Origin: Spinacia oleracea | Lineage: Eukaryota; Streptophyta; Magnoliopsida; Caryophyllales; Amaranthaceae | Length of the DNA stretch: 64,000 nt | Direction: 5' to 3' | Assembly (NCBI RefSeq): GCF_020520425.1 | Contig: NC_079491.1 | Location: forward strand, 4,389,143 to 4,453,142 | Part shown: positions 1-11,060 of the stretch, piece after piece | How positions within the stretch are numbered: the first letter of the stretch is position 1 | Layout of the letters: every line of letters begins with the position of its first letter | Made by a program: the position numbers and the translations under genes | The notes under the pieces: model-generated | What the model was told of the DNA's origin: nothing | Databases searched by the model: none | The model's input: the letters and a program-made list of their open reading frames with translations, nothing else

Positions 1-197
1 AAACACATTTGTGATTATTGTTAAAGTACTTTTAATCGAATAGGTTTTTTTTTTTTGCTTTATCTTGTCTTGAATATTGGTGCTATCTCTCTTTCAAGAT
101 CATGGATCGGCCACTGCTTACAATGTATGAATTACATATGCAGAAGTCTTTAGTTTCGTCTGTATTTGGAGGCAAAGCACACTAATTGTCCGTCCTA

Positions 198-2599
198 ATG
201 AAGATGTACATTCTTCCACTTTTCATTAGTCAATTCTCCTTGGTTCATTTTATCTTTTTTATTTGCTTGTGAAATAATTACATGGTAATGTTGCAGCCTA
301 AAGACCAATGCTGGTCCTCTTACTAATTTTGAAGTGCTTGACCTACTACGATCGAAAGGGGCTTCAACGGATCCTACTCGTGTTATGTCTTTGTTAACGC
401 CTTCTGAGTTTAAGGTTACTTGTTTAATAGCTATGATAATTTCTTTTAAAGCCAAATGTTCTGTTTTCATTTACGGAAACAATTATATCACAGTTTCTGT
501 TTTACAATTTGTGATTCAGGTTTATGATTATTTGGTTCAGAGTCCTGCTTGTGATCAGACTAGAGAAAGTGTTGATGAGTTTTTAGAGAAATCCAAAGAG
601 TACCAGCTAGCAAAAGCTGAGGTCATCAACATCCTTAACAACCGTCCCTCTTCAGCAGCTGAATTGGCTCCGGTATTGTTCTGTTTGAATGCTTTATTCT
701 TAATGTTATGTTTTAATTGCTCTATAATCTATGAAGCATGGTTGTTTTTGCATAATTCTTCTATACCTTTTACTTGTTGACAGCTTGGCAGTACTCATGC
801 TTGTTAATTACTCTCGAGCCTATTATTTACCCGCCTCATCATGCAATGTAACAGTTTGTTACCATATTATGGGGTTTGTAAATGGTGGTGCAGGTTCCAT
901 GTTGACAAATAGAGACATTATTATAGAAATTAACAATTTTACATCTTCAGGCATTTTGTATGATGATTTTATTTAGCTGTACTTCGTTCATTACTGTTTG
1001 CAATTGGTAAATGTCATGATCTGAAGTTGATGCTTTCTGCCTGATAAGGTTGTACGTGCTTTATAGTGCGCTCTTCTAGTTTTGTTCTGTGCAAACCTTT
1101 ATGTCAATGAAAAACATATTTTGTTGTGAATTTTACTTTATCAGAACAAATGCTTAGTTTTATGACAGAATATACAAAGTATTAGTTGTAGAATTGAAAG
1201 CAGTCCCTGAATTTCACTTTATAGGATATCTAAAAAGAAGCACAACCTAGATAGAAGTTCTTAGTCATATTATGATAGACCTCTTGAAAAATGATGGTTG
1301 TCTTTCTTATTTCCTGCTAAATGTCTACATACACTGCAAGCCCTGACTCGTTTTCGTTCAGATGAACTGTTTATGATGATGGAAGCCTAATACTTACACT
1401 TAAGGACGATATTTATGTTTCTTTGAATATGCCTGAAAAAGTAATTATAGTTCCAAATTCGGTTTGGAGTGCTTGCCAATGATTAGATGAACTTATACCT
1501 ATGTTCTATGTTACTCGAACTCTTTATTTTACCTAAAGTACCGGTGTGCGGACATGCGGACACTTCATTTGGACTAGATTATGAAAAAAAGTCAAAATTT
1601 AGCTGAGCCGGAGTGATGTAGCCCGTAATTTACAAAGCTAGATTATGGGATACGTATCCTATATGGGACTAATGAGAGAATCCTATGGAAGAGATGACTC
1701 AGTTGCAGCGTAGTTACTTCCTTGACCATGGAGCTTATAGTGTACAATGGTTAGTTCAAGTGTAGAGCCTATAAGTGTCTTTGAGGCTCCATATGAGCGG
1801 ATTCATTTTCATGATGTATCTTAGAGCATGTAGAGTTTTAAGTGATGGAAATAGAATCAATTAACTAATGGTTGGTAACTAATGGTTACCCTCCTGAATC
1901 CCCAATTTGTTACAACTTATTCCTTTTCTAAGGTATGACCAGACAAACTAATAATGGTAATAGCTAACACTACCCTTTTCCCTTCTTAATAATTTCTTTT
2001 TCATTTCCTAAGTTTATACCAAACATGCTTTTAGTGTGAATGAGATTTAGTTTGGCTGGCTGGTAGTTGAGACGAAAGTATGAAGACTGATATTTAATTA
2101 TTGTTTTCACAATGAGCTTATTCACCACCTTATCAGCTTCATCTTAGAATCCTGCGCCTCACTGTAGATATCTTGGACTTGAGCTCATCAAATTTATTCC
2201 ATGGCACCCGTCAATCCAACAATAAGCAAATTAGTGGCTTAGATAATTGAGGGTGTTAGAACTAAATATGTTCCTTCTTTATGGTGCTTGTGTTGTTTCT
2301 TTGTTTCATTTCCAAGTTAATTCCTATCAACATAAATTTTCACCCTTTTGGATTTACAGATCATTGAGGCGTTGGAACAACGCAATTGGGACGTAGATAC
2401 GGTGTTGGATGAGATGGCGGAGATGATAGTTCAGATTCTGCCACCCTCTCCAAGCCAGAAAAACATGGATGAGGAAGCTGCTGAGGATAATAATACTGAA
2501 CAAGTGGATGACGAGGATAATGCAGAAGAAAATATGGACGACGAGGATAATGCAGTTGCTGACGAGGATAATGAAGGAGAAGAGATGGACGCCAGCTGA
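198..2599 (+). CDS. RPC9: DNA-directed RNA polymerase III subunit RPC9 (Rpb4/CRCP family), four exons
   Basis: Proposed exons are 198-205, 297-414, 520-672 and 2360-2599, about 170 residues. RPC9 pairs with RPC8 to form the stalk of nuclear RNA polymerase III, which helps initiation at tRNA and 5S genes. The first exon carries only ATGAAGAT. Spliced to 297 it gives MKILKTNAGPLTNFEVLDLL, the typical family start, and that decides the start codon. The middle exons encode the helical Rpb4/RPC9 fold (VYDYL, SVDEFLEKSKEY, AEVINILNNRP, then ALEQRNWDVDTVLDEM). The C-terminal 50 residues are strongly acidic with three DDEDN/ADEDN-type repeats, a low-complexity tail that varies in the family. All junctions are GT-AG and phases agree: exon 1 ends after two bases of codon 3, later junctions are phase 0. 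It converges on the minus-strand gene ending at 4480. Identity is confident; the micro-exon is an inference from phase and similarity. Confidence 0.85.
673..2359 (+). other. RPC9 intron 3 (1.7 kb), non-coding
   Basis: The donor follows CTCCG and the acceptor is GGATTTACAG. No open frame of note. The stretch about 1855-2030 has GTAACTAATGGTTACC-type sequence and ends in ACCAAACATG, resembling the small 'TTTGGT' elements seen at 7.2 and 22 kb. I could not define its ends. Confidence 0.6.
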
Positions 2600-2854
2600 T
2601 TTTCAGTTTAGATGAACTTGTGCAGATTATTAGAAATGTTAGTTCATAGCTATTATAGGATAAAATTGGATCAGAATGAGTATGTAATGAATGTTTTTTG
2701 CTTTGGCAGAAATGCCTTTAAACCAATTTCATTGTGTTATTAGTGAAGTGCCAATTTGTTTTCTTGTTAGTCCTTCAGTGGTTACAGATTTACAGTCACT
2801 GGTGACTGCTAAATAGCTGACCCGCACGCCCACCTCCCGGGGTGTGGTAATCCG

Positions 2855-3475
2855 GCCATTTGACTAAATTGGTTAAAAGAAAAAGAAAAAAATGTCTCTG
2901 ACGACAATTTGGTAAATTTAAATCACAGCTACGACAAGTCACAAAACCGGTCGAAATTGGGATAACTCAACCGCGTGATTTTCACGTTCTTAATATCGTT
3001 TTTTCCAATTGTTTTCCTCATTTCTCCAATTTAATTTCTTTATTAATATTGTCAAAACAAAAATCTAATTAATTTCCTCCCTTAGGCCTCTTCTCCTTCT
3101 CTTCCATTTTTCTCCTGACACCATTGTTGAAGATTCGTTCAATGAAGCATAGCTACTGAGTCTACTCGACAAAAACAAGGGAAGAATAACATTATCACAA
3201 TGATTTAACTTGGGTAAAGATGAATTTCGAAGGTACTTTTTCTTGCTTTTGTCATTTCAAATGTCAAATTAGTCAAGAATGGTGTTAAATTAAATGAGGA
3301 TTTTTTTTTTGAAAAAACACGGTATTAGAAGCATCAACTCACGCGGTTGAGTTTCTCAATTCTGATTAGTTTTGTGACTTATTTGTCGCCGTTGTGACCA
3401 AATTGTCGCTTGTTACACTATTTTACCAATTTGTCGCACAAAATTCACTTTGTTTACCAATTTGGTTAAATGCTC
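2855..3475. mobile_element. Non-autonomous element with long (~130 bp) terminal inverted repeats, Mutator-like
   Basis: The left arm (about 2855-2985: GCCATTTGACTAAATTGGTT, GACGACAATTTGG, CGACAAGTCACAAAAC, ACTCAACCGCGTGA) reappears as its reverse complement at about 3340-3475 (CTCACGCGGTTGAGT, GTTTTGTGACTTATTTGTCG, CCAATTTGGTTAAATGC). Long inverted arms around about 350 bp of unrelated, non-coding centre are the build of Mutator-like MITEs. A clean 9-bp target duplication could not be fixed; AATCC occurs on both sides. It lies between the convergent 3' ends of RPC9 and the unknown gene. Confidence 0.6.
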
Positions 3476-4479
3476 GATACAATCCTCATTTATCCCTTAC
3501 AGGTCTGAATTTGAGACGAGCAACGTGCTAATATAGAGGTAAGGTTACAGGCCCTCGCCGGTGTCAGCTGCAAATCTTACACAGGTCATGCTATAAGTAC
3601 CAAATTGCCCTACTTTCAGCTCAACTATATGCAACACTTGTTAGGTCCAGCAAGAGGATAATCATACACTTTGGTCACTTCTTTGTCACTTCTTTGCATA
3701 ATCATGTACAATTTTATGCAGCAACATACAAGTATGCATCAAAGAAGAAATCAAGGAGAATTCACAACTTCTTTTACTAGAGCATCACATCATCCAAGTA
3801 TCTAGTTGTTAGCACTTTGGTGAATGATACCTGAGAAGAAGAAACCACCACGTAAGTATCAGCAGCACTCAACAGTTAAAAGATTGGATAAAGAAGGAGA
3901 AAGAAATGAATACAGAAGGGAAGGGGGATAAGAAACGGGTGATTCCAAATCAATAACTGTTATTGATAAATAACACAAATCACATGGCAAAATCGTAAAT
4001 AAATAGACTTTCAACTTTTCAAGATATACATTTAACTGCAAGTTTTATTCATTTAAAGCTCACATTTTATTATGTTAACCTCATATTTATTCATTTAATT
4101 CACTTTTTCGTTTCTTTTTTTATTTCCACCTTTTTTTAGTTTTCCTACCGATTTATTTACGAAAATGCCATGTTATTTGCACTATTCACAAATAACAGTT
4201 ACTGATACGAAGTATATACTTTTACGATAAGAAACAGAGTACACTGAGGCAATGACAGAAGTAGCGAGATTAAAATAAATAAAATAAAATAAAATAAAAA
4301 CTCACATTAAAGTTCAGCACTACATAGATTACAGTAGCGTCAGATATCTGCTTACTGAGTTGATGATACTTGTGTCCCGTGTCCCAATTTAAAATAATTT
4401 TCAGTATGATGGCGCTTAAGATGGCGAAAGACTTGTATGGCTGCACTTCTCATCCTCAAACCCGAATATTTTGTGAAAT
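3476..4479. other. Intergenic, nothing recognised
   Basis: A+T-rich sequence between an inverted-repeat element and the 3' end of the minus-strand gene. It has a short AAATA/AAAAT run near 4275-4300. Its 3' half probably holds the 3' UTR of the minus-strand gene. No coding signal was seen. Confidence 0.5.
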
Positions 4480-6434
4480 TCACATAAATTCAAAAGTCTG
4501 CTTCATCCATTCTCTCAGACAATGCTTTGATAAATGTTCAGGTAAATCAGCCTGAAAAACCACCAGAACAATAAGTTTACCATTCCTGATAAATCACAAA
4601 TACCAGATTTCAGTAGAACTGCAAAAAAAAAAAAAAAAAGGATATAGACCATACCAAGCTCCATGAAGTCGAATACCCATCACTAGAAAGCAACCAGCTA
4701 ATAGAACTAGATTGGAGATTGAATTTATCATCTGAATAATCAAGGTGAAGCAAGTCCTCATCACTGAATTCATCAAAATCTCGATTCCTTCTCCTTTTAT
4801 TTTTCTTGTTTTGCCTCCTTTTACGTTTACCTTTAGTTACTGTTTTTTCAACGAAGTCCAGTTCACTCTTCTCTGAAGTTCCATCAAGTTCGGTACCAAA
4901 TATATCAGATTTACGGAACCCAATGTTGTTACTGACAAACAGAGCTTCCCAGGATTCAGAAGTATGACATTCCTTAGACAACCTGTAAAGAAGGCTCCAT
5001 GAAAGAAGACCAAGCCATTTCATCACTTCAATAGTCTTTGACTTCAAGAGTTCGTTGGAAATCGAGGCCAAACTCTTGGCTTCACTTGTATGTGTACAGA
5101 TCCCTAAAACTAAATCATCAATTTTAACCTTCTCCTCGGTTTCTTCACTATGTACCAACCGCAAAAGTAGCCTTCCTTTGTTATACAGTGCGTTCAACAG
5201 AAACAACTGATCAATAGATACTTGGTCACCACACTTGCAAATCACAATCTCCAGCCAATAAGATGTATCATCAAAGTTTAGAGATCTTTTTCTTCTAGTA
5301 AGAAGATCTTGAAGCATTAGCAATAATGTACGTAGATCCCGTTCATCAAGAATGATTAGAAGATGTTGACAAAGATAAGCAAAAGATTCATCCGTAAGAA
5401 ACTGACCAACAACTTCCCAAACTTCTTGCAGATTATCTTCGTACAGTAACTCAAGGAAGAAATCTACAAAGAACTTATTATCAACCGATAAGATCTCACC
5501 ACCTTTAAGGGACTCAGAAAATTCCTCCGACGACCAGAACTCAGGTATATTCTCCAAAAAGTTCTCCACTGTAAGTTGAACATCCAAATCGAGAAAATAA
5601 TGAGGCTTTGTAGCAACAACTGCTGGTGATTGTCCATGTTTTCCTTTCCATTCGAGCTCTTCCCAACATATGTCCCTGTTCACAAAGGCAAACTGAGCCA
5701 GTGACTTTGCACCCTTTCCGTGTGCTGAATCACCCGCAATAGAAAAGGTTGAAAACCATTGCAAGATCCGTTTTGGATGTCCTGCATTGTTCAGAATCAT
5801 GCCAGAATCAGAGGTTTTTGTAGATTTATTAGAGCAATGACTTCCAGAAACAGCTGAGTTTTCCTCATTTTATGAAAAACAAGATTATAGCATAGCATAG
5901 ATAATTTACAGGATCATAACTATTAAAATTGGATGAAGGAGCTATAACAGGTGGGTACCAAACTACCAATCACACTGTGAAATAGTAGAATCATATCCCA
6001 GAGAAACTACTGACATAAAAGAAAATAAGCAATAGTAGAAGGTATAAGCTGCAAAACTCACTTGCCTTCAAAGAACCTTTTAAGCTTGCGACTTTTCTTA
6101 GCCAAGATTAACCCGGCTTTCTGTGGTCTTCTCTCAAAGAGCATTTGAAAGACTTGAGCAGCGATATCCAACTTACGAGGCTTTGATTTCAATAACCTCG
6201 TGAATAGGTCACGCTGCTCAGGTGGTGTAATTGAACTTAAGCTTGAAATAGACTCACAAAGCCACAATCTAGCCTCTGACCGGCCTTCAGAGGTAATAAG
6301 TCCCCAAATAATCTTTTCCAGCTTGTCGTACAGAGGCATTCTCAGGTCACCAGAGTCAGCATTCGTAGCATCACCCCATAAAGGTTTTGACAAATAGAGT
6401 TCAATCATCATGCACAGTAGAGCTGCCAATAATT
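4480..6434 (-). CDS. Conserved plant protein of unknown function with basic C-terminal region; 5' end unresolved
   Basis: Coding exons on the minus strand are 6434-6062, 5840-4655 and 4551-4480, all with GT-AG borders and matching phases, giving about 543 residues. I recognise the pattern of a plant-wide conserved protein (blocks such as QFAFVNRDICWEELEWKGKH, KPHYFLDLDVQ and PEFWSSEEFSESL, ending LPEHLSKHCLREW) but know no function for it. It is rich in helical leucine segments, has no signal peptide or membrane span, and carries a basic block (KGKRKRRQNKKNKRRRNRD) followed by an acidic stretch, which suggests a nuclear protein. The last exon is only 24 codons. The exon at 6434 begins in phase 1, so either a coding exon lies further upstream or translation starts at its first ATG (6411). 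A polypyrimidine tract of about 18 bases sits in the last intron. It is convergent with RPC9 and divergent from MED19. Confidence 0.75.
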
Positions 6435-6510
6435 CTAAAATCAAAGAACAGAAAATAACTCTTTCACTGAAATGTCAACCCAATTATCTGCAATAAGATA
6501 GGCACATAAT

Positions 6511-6777
6511 TATTCATATGCAATATGAAGCACTGAAGCTCAACAATGACAATTTATTGTTTCAAGTAAAGAAGCAAATAAGTAATTAGTCCCAAAGGTA
6601 TATTCATATGCCATATGAAGCATTGCAGCTCAATGATGACCATTATTATTTCAAGTAAAGAAGCAAATAAGTAATTAGTCCCAACGGTATATTCATATGC
6701 CATATGAAGCATTAGCTCAACGATGATCAATTATTATTTCAAGTAGAGAAGCAAATAAGTAACTAGTCCCAAAGGTA
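6511..6777. repeat. Three tandem copies of an ~89-bp repeat in the intron of the unknown gene
   Basis: Units start at 6511, 6601 and 6690, each opening TATTCATATG and closing AGTCCCAAAGGTA or a close variant. Lengths are 90, 89 and 88 bp with few differences, so the array is young. No coding potential. Confidence 0.85.
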
Positions 6778-8606
6778 TAAAGTGATAAACCTATACATGG
6801 GATAAACTATACTTCTTCTCTTACGGAGTTACAGATAGTACCAGCAGAAAGTTACTTGACATAAGAAAGATACTAAGAGTTTGGTACAAAACTAAAAGAT
6901 GAAATGAAATGGAAACAAATAAGAAGGGGAAATGGCAATGTTAAGTCTTATAAATACTTTGTATTAGTTGTTTGGTACGGGAAAAAATTCTGCATAATTT
7001 TTCGCTAAAAACTCGGAAGGTTCCACCAAAAAGAGTTTGGTCCTGTGATTTGAAAAAAAAAACTTCTTCTTTTACTTTGAGGAGAGTACTCCATATAATT
7101 TACAAAAGGAATCACTTTGTATCATAAGTTTCCAAATTTATTGTTTGATATTTGCAAAAATTAGCTTGCCGGATCAAATTTCTTACCTGCAGAGCAATTA
7201 AGAGAGATGAACAGTAGGCAGAAAGGGGATGAGAGAGGAAGAGAAGAGAGATTGCTGCCTTTTTTGTTTTGGGTTAAAGGGTAACATCCTTGTTACCGCT
7301 TGGTAAGGACTAGTAACAAAGTGGAGGCAAGCATTAAACCAAATTAACGGAGTGGTTACCACACTTGTCATGCCAAACAAGTCAAAACAGAACTAAACTG
7401 CTCATTGTGTTTCCAGCACTATATTTTTTGTATACCAAACATAGCCTAGGACGAAATACAAAAATTGAATAATATCTTGATTCTTAAAGCTTCTAGTTCT
7501 TCTTTGAGTATAAATCAGTGTTGCCTAATCCTCCAATTAGCCCACGAACCGCGAACCGTAAAAGCGAATTATAACATCAAAATGGTATAATTTTGGTCTA
7601 ATTTAGCAAATTAGGTAGCAAATTGCGAACCCGTACCTAATCTCATACTAGCGAACCTCAGGTAACAGTGGTATAAATACATGTGAACTACGGAGTACTT
7701 AGTAATAACAACAATAAGGGGAGAATAGAGCCCGAGAAGGACTGAACCAATAGAATTCGCATGATTAAAGACATAAAGCCGTCATAGATCAAATTGCCAA
7801 TTAACATTGCTAGCACTACTTTAAGTTGACATTTGGACAGAAAATTTAATTCTCAAGGATGATGCAGCAAGGTGGAATGGTGGATGGATCATTTGGTTGG
7901 CTTTCAGGAACAAGTGACTTACAATAAAAACTTCTTCCATGACATGAGAAGAATATAGAGAAAGACTGAGCATTCAATATATGAGTAAAACCCAGTAACA
8001 ATCAAGAACTCTGAGAAAACTTCAGAATTAAGATCATTGAAAATCGACAGCTTCCACAAAAGTCGATATACAATCAATTGAAACTGAAATAAATTTAGTT
8101 CGCCGTGTAGCGTTGAACAAGTGACTTACAATAAAAAACTTCTTCCATGACATGAGAAGAATATAAAGAAAGACTGCATTCAATATATGAGTAGAACCCA
8201 GTAACAATCAAGAACTCTGAGAAAACTTCAGAATTAAGATCACTGAAAATCGACAGCGTCCACAAAAGTCGAGATACAATCAATTGACATTGAAATACAA
8301 TAACAAAAAGAAATTGATTAACATCAAACGCAATTGATATCATAAATACCAATACTAATCATCATTACATACTGCTTGACCTAATTAATAAAAACAATTA
8401 TAAACAAGAAAGTGTTGCATACATCAATATGATAAAATTCCTCAAAATTAACTCAAAAGAAAAAGTGTAATTGCAGGTTATGTTGTTTGAATAGTTGTAA
8501 ATCAATTAAAGAGAGCAACATCGATGATACCTACTAACGTTTTCAATTAGGGAAAATAAGTAGAGAATAATTATGGCAAACAATGATAGAGATGACGGTG
8601 GAAAAC
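6778..8606 (-). other. Probable 5' intron of the unknown gene, with a 185-bp direct duplication and a small insertion-like segment
   Basis: On the minus strand this lies between a likely leader donor at 8606 and the acceptor before 6434. About 7197-7425 is a low-complexity, repeat-like insertion (GGTAACATCCTTGTTACCG, ending GCCAAACAAGTC). Two direct copies of a 185-bp segment lie at 7908-8090 and 8114-8297. If a first coding exon exists it is here, but I could not identify it. Confidence 0.5.
7908..8297. repeat. 185-bp direct duplication (two copies, ~206-bp offset)
   Basis: Copy 1 is 7908-8090 and copy 2 is 8114-8297. Both begin GAACAAGTGACTTAC and end CAATCAATTGA followed by A-rich sequence, with only scattered mismatches and 1-3 base indels. 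On the minus strand both contain a GTAAGTCACTTG donor-like site, so the duplication copied a potential splice signal. Confidence 0.85.
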
Positions 8607-8715
8607 CTGCGATTTCAAGAAGCTGCAGTTAAGCTTCCAGGCCACGGATAGACGAAGACGAAGACTCGAAGAGAGGGAGAAGAGAGCTCGTCAGCGTCAG
8701 CTCGACTGTGTGAGA
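8607..8715 (-). other. Probable non-coding leader exon of the unknown minus-strand gene
   Basis: Read on the minus strand this is a CT-rich leader (CTCTCTTCTCCCTCTCTTCG) ending in AAATCGCAG before GTTTTCC, a good donor. It contains no ATG, so it would be untranslated. The upper boundary is a guess; assignment to this gene rests on strand and position only. Confidence 0.4.
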
Positions 8716-8924
8716 GGAGGAAGAAAACCAGGCTTGTTTAGCTTTTTTTTTTTTTTTGACAGAATTATCAAAAAATACAGAAAAACTTTTGTTTATTTTA
8801 GCAAAACTTTTTTCCTTCTCAAAGATTAGTAAATTTCCAAATACATCATTTGTTTAGTTAAACTCTACCGTCCACATTAGCAAGTAATCCTGTTCAATTT
8901 TTTTAATCGTTCAGTAGGAAATCG

Positions 8925-9625
8925 CCAACTGAAATGGCGGTTTACTTCACTTGGCGGTTTATATTACCCAAAAAAAGGGGACAAAACGTATATAGGTTTT
9001 GAGATATGATGCATACAAAACCGCCAACTTAAATGGTGGTTTTCAAATGGTGGTTTTGTTTTAAAGCAAACCGTCATTTGACTTGGCGTTTTATATCATC
9101 GAACCGCCAATTTAAATGGCGGTTAGTTTTAAAACAAAACCGCCATTTGAGTTGGCGGTTTTGTGCTGAACCGGGAAAAAAATACTTTTATTTCTTTCAT
9201 GCTGATGTGGACGATACGGAGGGAAATAAGTTAGAAAGTGACATATTTTTGGGAATTATTGGATCTTTAAGAAATATTGAAGGAAATCGCTCTATGAAAA
9301 CTTTGAGCGATTTGTAAATGCTTAATGCATACTTTTTCGATTAACTCTCAATCTATAGTTTATGGCATTAGTTTAAACGAGAAAAGTAATTACCCAAATT
9401 CACACCAAGTCGCCAATTAATATAGCGATTTATACCAGGTAACTTGCTACTTCAATTGCCGATTTTGTCATAGGACATCGTCATTTTAATTGGCGGTTTT
9501 TACAGGGTACATTGCTAGTTTTGACTAACTAAACACGAGTAAAAAGTAGTACATAGCCATTTGAATTGGTGATTCGGGCCTCTTCCATCATCAACGCAAT
9601 TGGCGATTAAGTGGTCAAAATCACT
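8925..9625. repeat. Array of short GGCGGTTT / AACCGCCA inverted repeats
   Basis: About ten small palindromes of the form ACCGCCA-TTTAAAT-GGCGGT occur in 700 bp. The best are at about 8929-8950, 9106-9125 and 9141-9164, with decayed forms to 9610. Spacers differ, so this is not a simple satellite. Each can fold into a 7-9 bp stem. No function is known to me; similar words occur inside some plant transposons. Confidence 0.7.
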
Positions 9626-10329
9626 AATTTAATTCGTCATGTAACGTTGAATTGTTAAAAAAAAAAAAAAGATAGGTTTTCTTTCCTAACGTAAACGGTT
9701 GATTAAGAATTTGTTGGAAAAGGTTCATATTTCAAGAACTTTTACATCTTTAAACATTTAAGTCCAGAAGTCGTTCGAAAATTCTAATCAGGCATGTGAG
9801 ATACACTAGTACTTTAGTCTAGATTAAAGATATCCTCAATATAAAAAATTGATTTATGTAGTTTGATTTTCTACCATTTTGTTTAATCTTGTTATGGACT
9901 TATGGTCAAGGAGTTGTATAAAATGATTAAAACAAAAATACTTTGTATCTTGTTATGGAGTTTATGCATTACTCATTTTTAATGGTTACTTATTTTTTAA
10001 AGAAATTATCTTTGTGGTAGATTATATTAAGCTTGTTATAGATCAGTTTAAATGGGTCATAATAAATTAGTTTTTATTTTAACCTTACAAAACAAAGAGA
10101 ATGAGAGGTGTCACGTAAAAACTTACGTAATACAAGTTAATGTTTTTTTCCAAGTGAATTTTCGGCTTAAATAATATTTTATCAAGTTTTAGGTGAGCAA
10201 CGTACGTATGGCTAGTGATGGTCATTTTCACTTTTATTTTTTTTAAAGGTAAGAAGAAAGTATATTAGGAGGCCCTCCGCATGTGGGTAACTCCTAAATA
10301 ATCATTTGAAACAATCGATAGTAAACTAG
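9626..10329. other. Intergenic, nothing recognised
   Basis: A+T-rich, without coding signal, ending at the 3' side of the retroelement fragment. A poly-A run lies at about 9658-9670. Confidence 0.5.
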
Positions 10330-11060
10330 GGCTTGACCCTGGGTCAATATACGTGCTATTGGGAACTAGGTGACCTACATTTGCGATCCAATCAACTGCT
10401 TGATTTGCTTCTTTGTAAATATGTGAGATATCCCAGAACTCAAAGTGTTGAAGAAGTGAAGAAGTTTATTTATTTCTGTGATGATCGTGTCTAACTTCCA
10501 TGGGCTAGACCAAACACCTTTAACTGCATCGATTACCAAAAGGTTGTCTCCTTCTATATAGATGCGTTGTACTTGTAGTTTAATTGCCTCTTGAATTCCT
10601 TTTTGGAGGGTTGTACTTGTAGTTTAATTGTCTCTTGAATTCCTTTGTGGAGGGAAGTAGCCTCCGCCATGTAAACTTGAGAAGACCCGAGATTGAAAGC
10701 AGAGGCAGCCAAATGCAGCCCCATGTAATCTCTGATGATGAAACCTGCTGTTGTAGAGGAGTTTTTGCAAGAACCGTCAAAATTGAGCTTGAGGTGGTCA
10801 TACGGTGGGGGCTGCCAACGAACGGAGATTGTAGTGGTGGGGGTGGAGTGGTGGTGGTAGGTGAAGTGGTTTGAGGGCCCTTTAGCTGGAGATTGTCTAT
10901 GTCGTTTCGGAAAATCCATTATGAATAGACCGAGCAAGTTGTGAAGTAGATCTTGACAGGGTTGAAAGTGGTGTTCTTGAAAAAATAATTATTTCTTTCT
11001 TTCTTTCCAGATGGCCCAAATGGTAAAAAATACCTTGATCAATGTGGGGAAATTTTCATA
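10330..11060 (-). pseudogene. Decayed non-LTR retroelement 3' end: RNase H-like (RVT_3) domain
   Basis: On the minus strand the broken translation gives FFTIWAIWKERNNYFF (end of the zf-RVT region), then WQPPPYDHLKLNFDGSCKN and AGFIIRDYMG, then IYIEGDNLLVIDAV, SSPWKLDTIITEI and, after a frameshift, SHI-KEANQAVDWIANVGH-type sequence. This order is that of the RNase H-like domain found at the end of plant LINE-type reverse transcriptase proteins. The acidic residues of DGSCKN and EGDN are visible. Frame changes, an in-frame stop after VYS and a 44-bp tandem duplication (10566-10652) show it is dead. No reverse transcriptase core lies nearby. Confidence 0.7.

Noticed and set aside
8925-9625. Possible CRISPR-like array of spaced repeats
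   Set aside because: Repeats are short palindromes with irregular spacing and decay, in a plant nuclear region without any cas-type gene.
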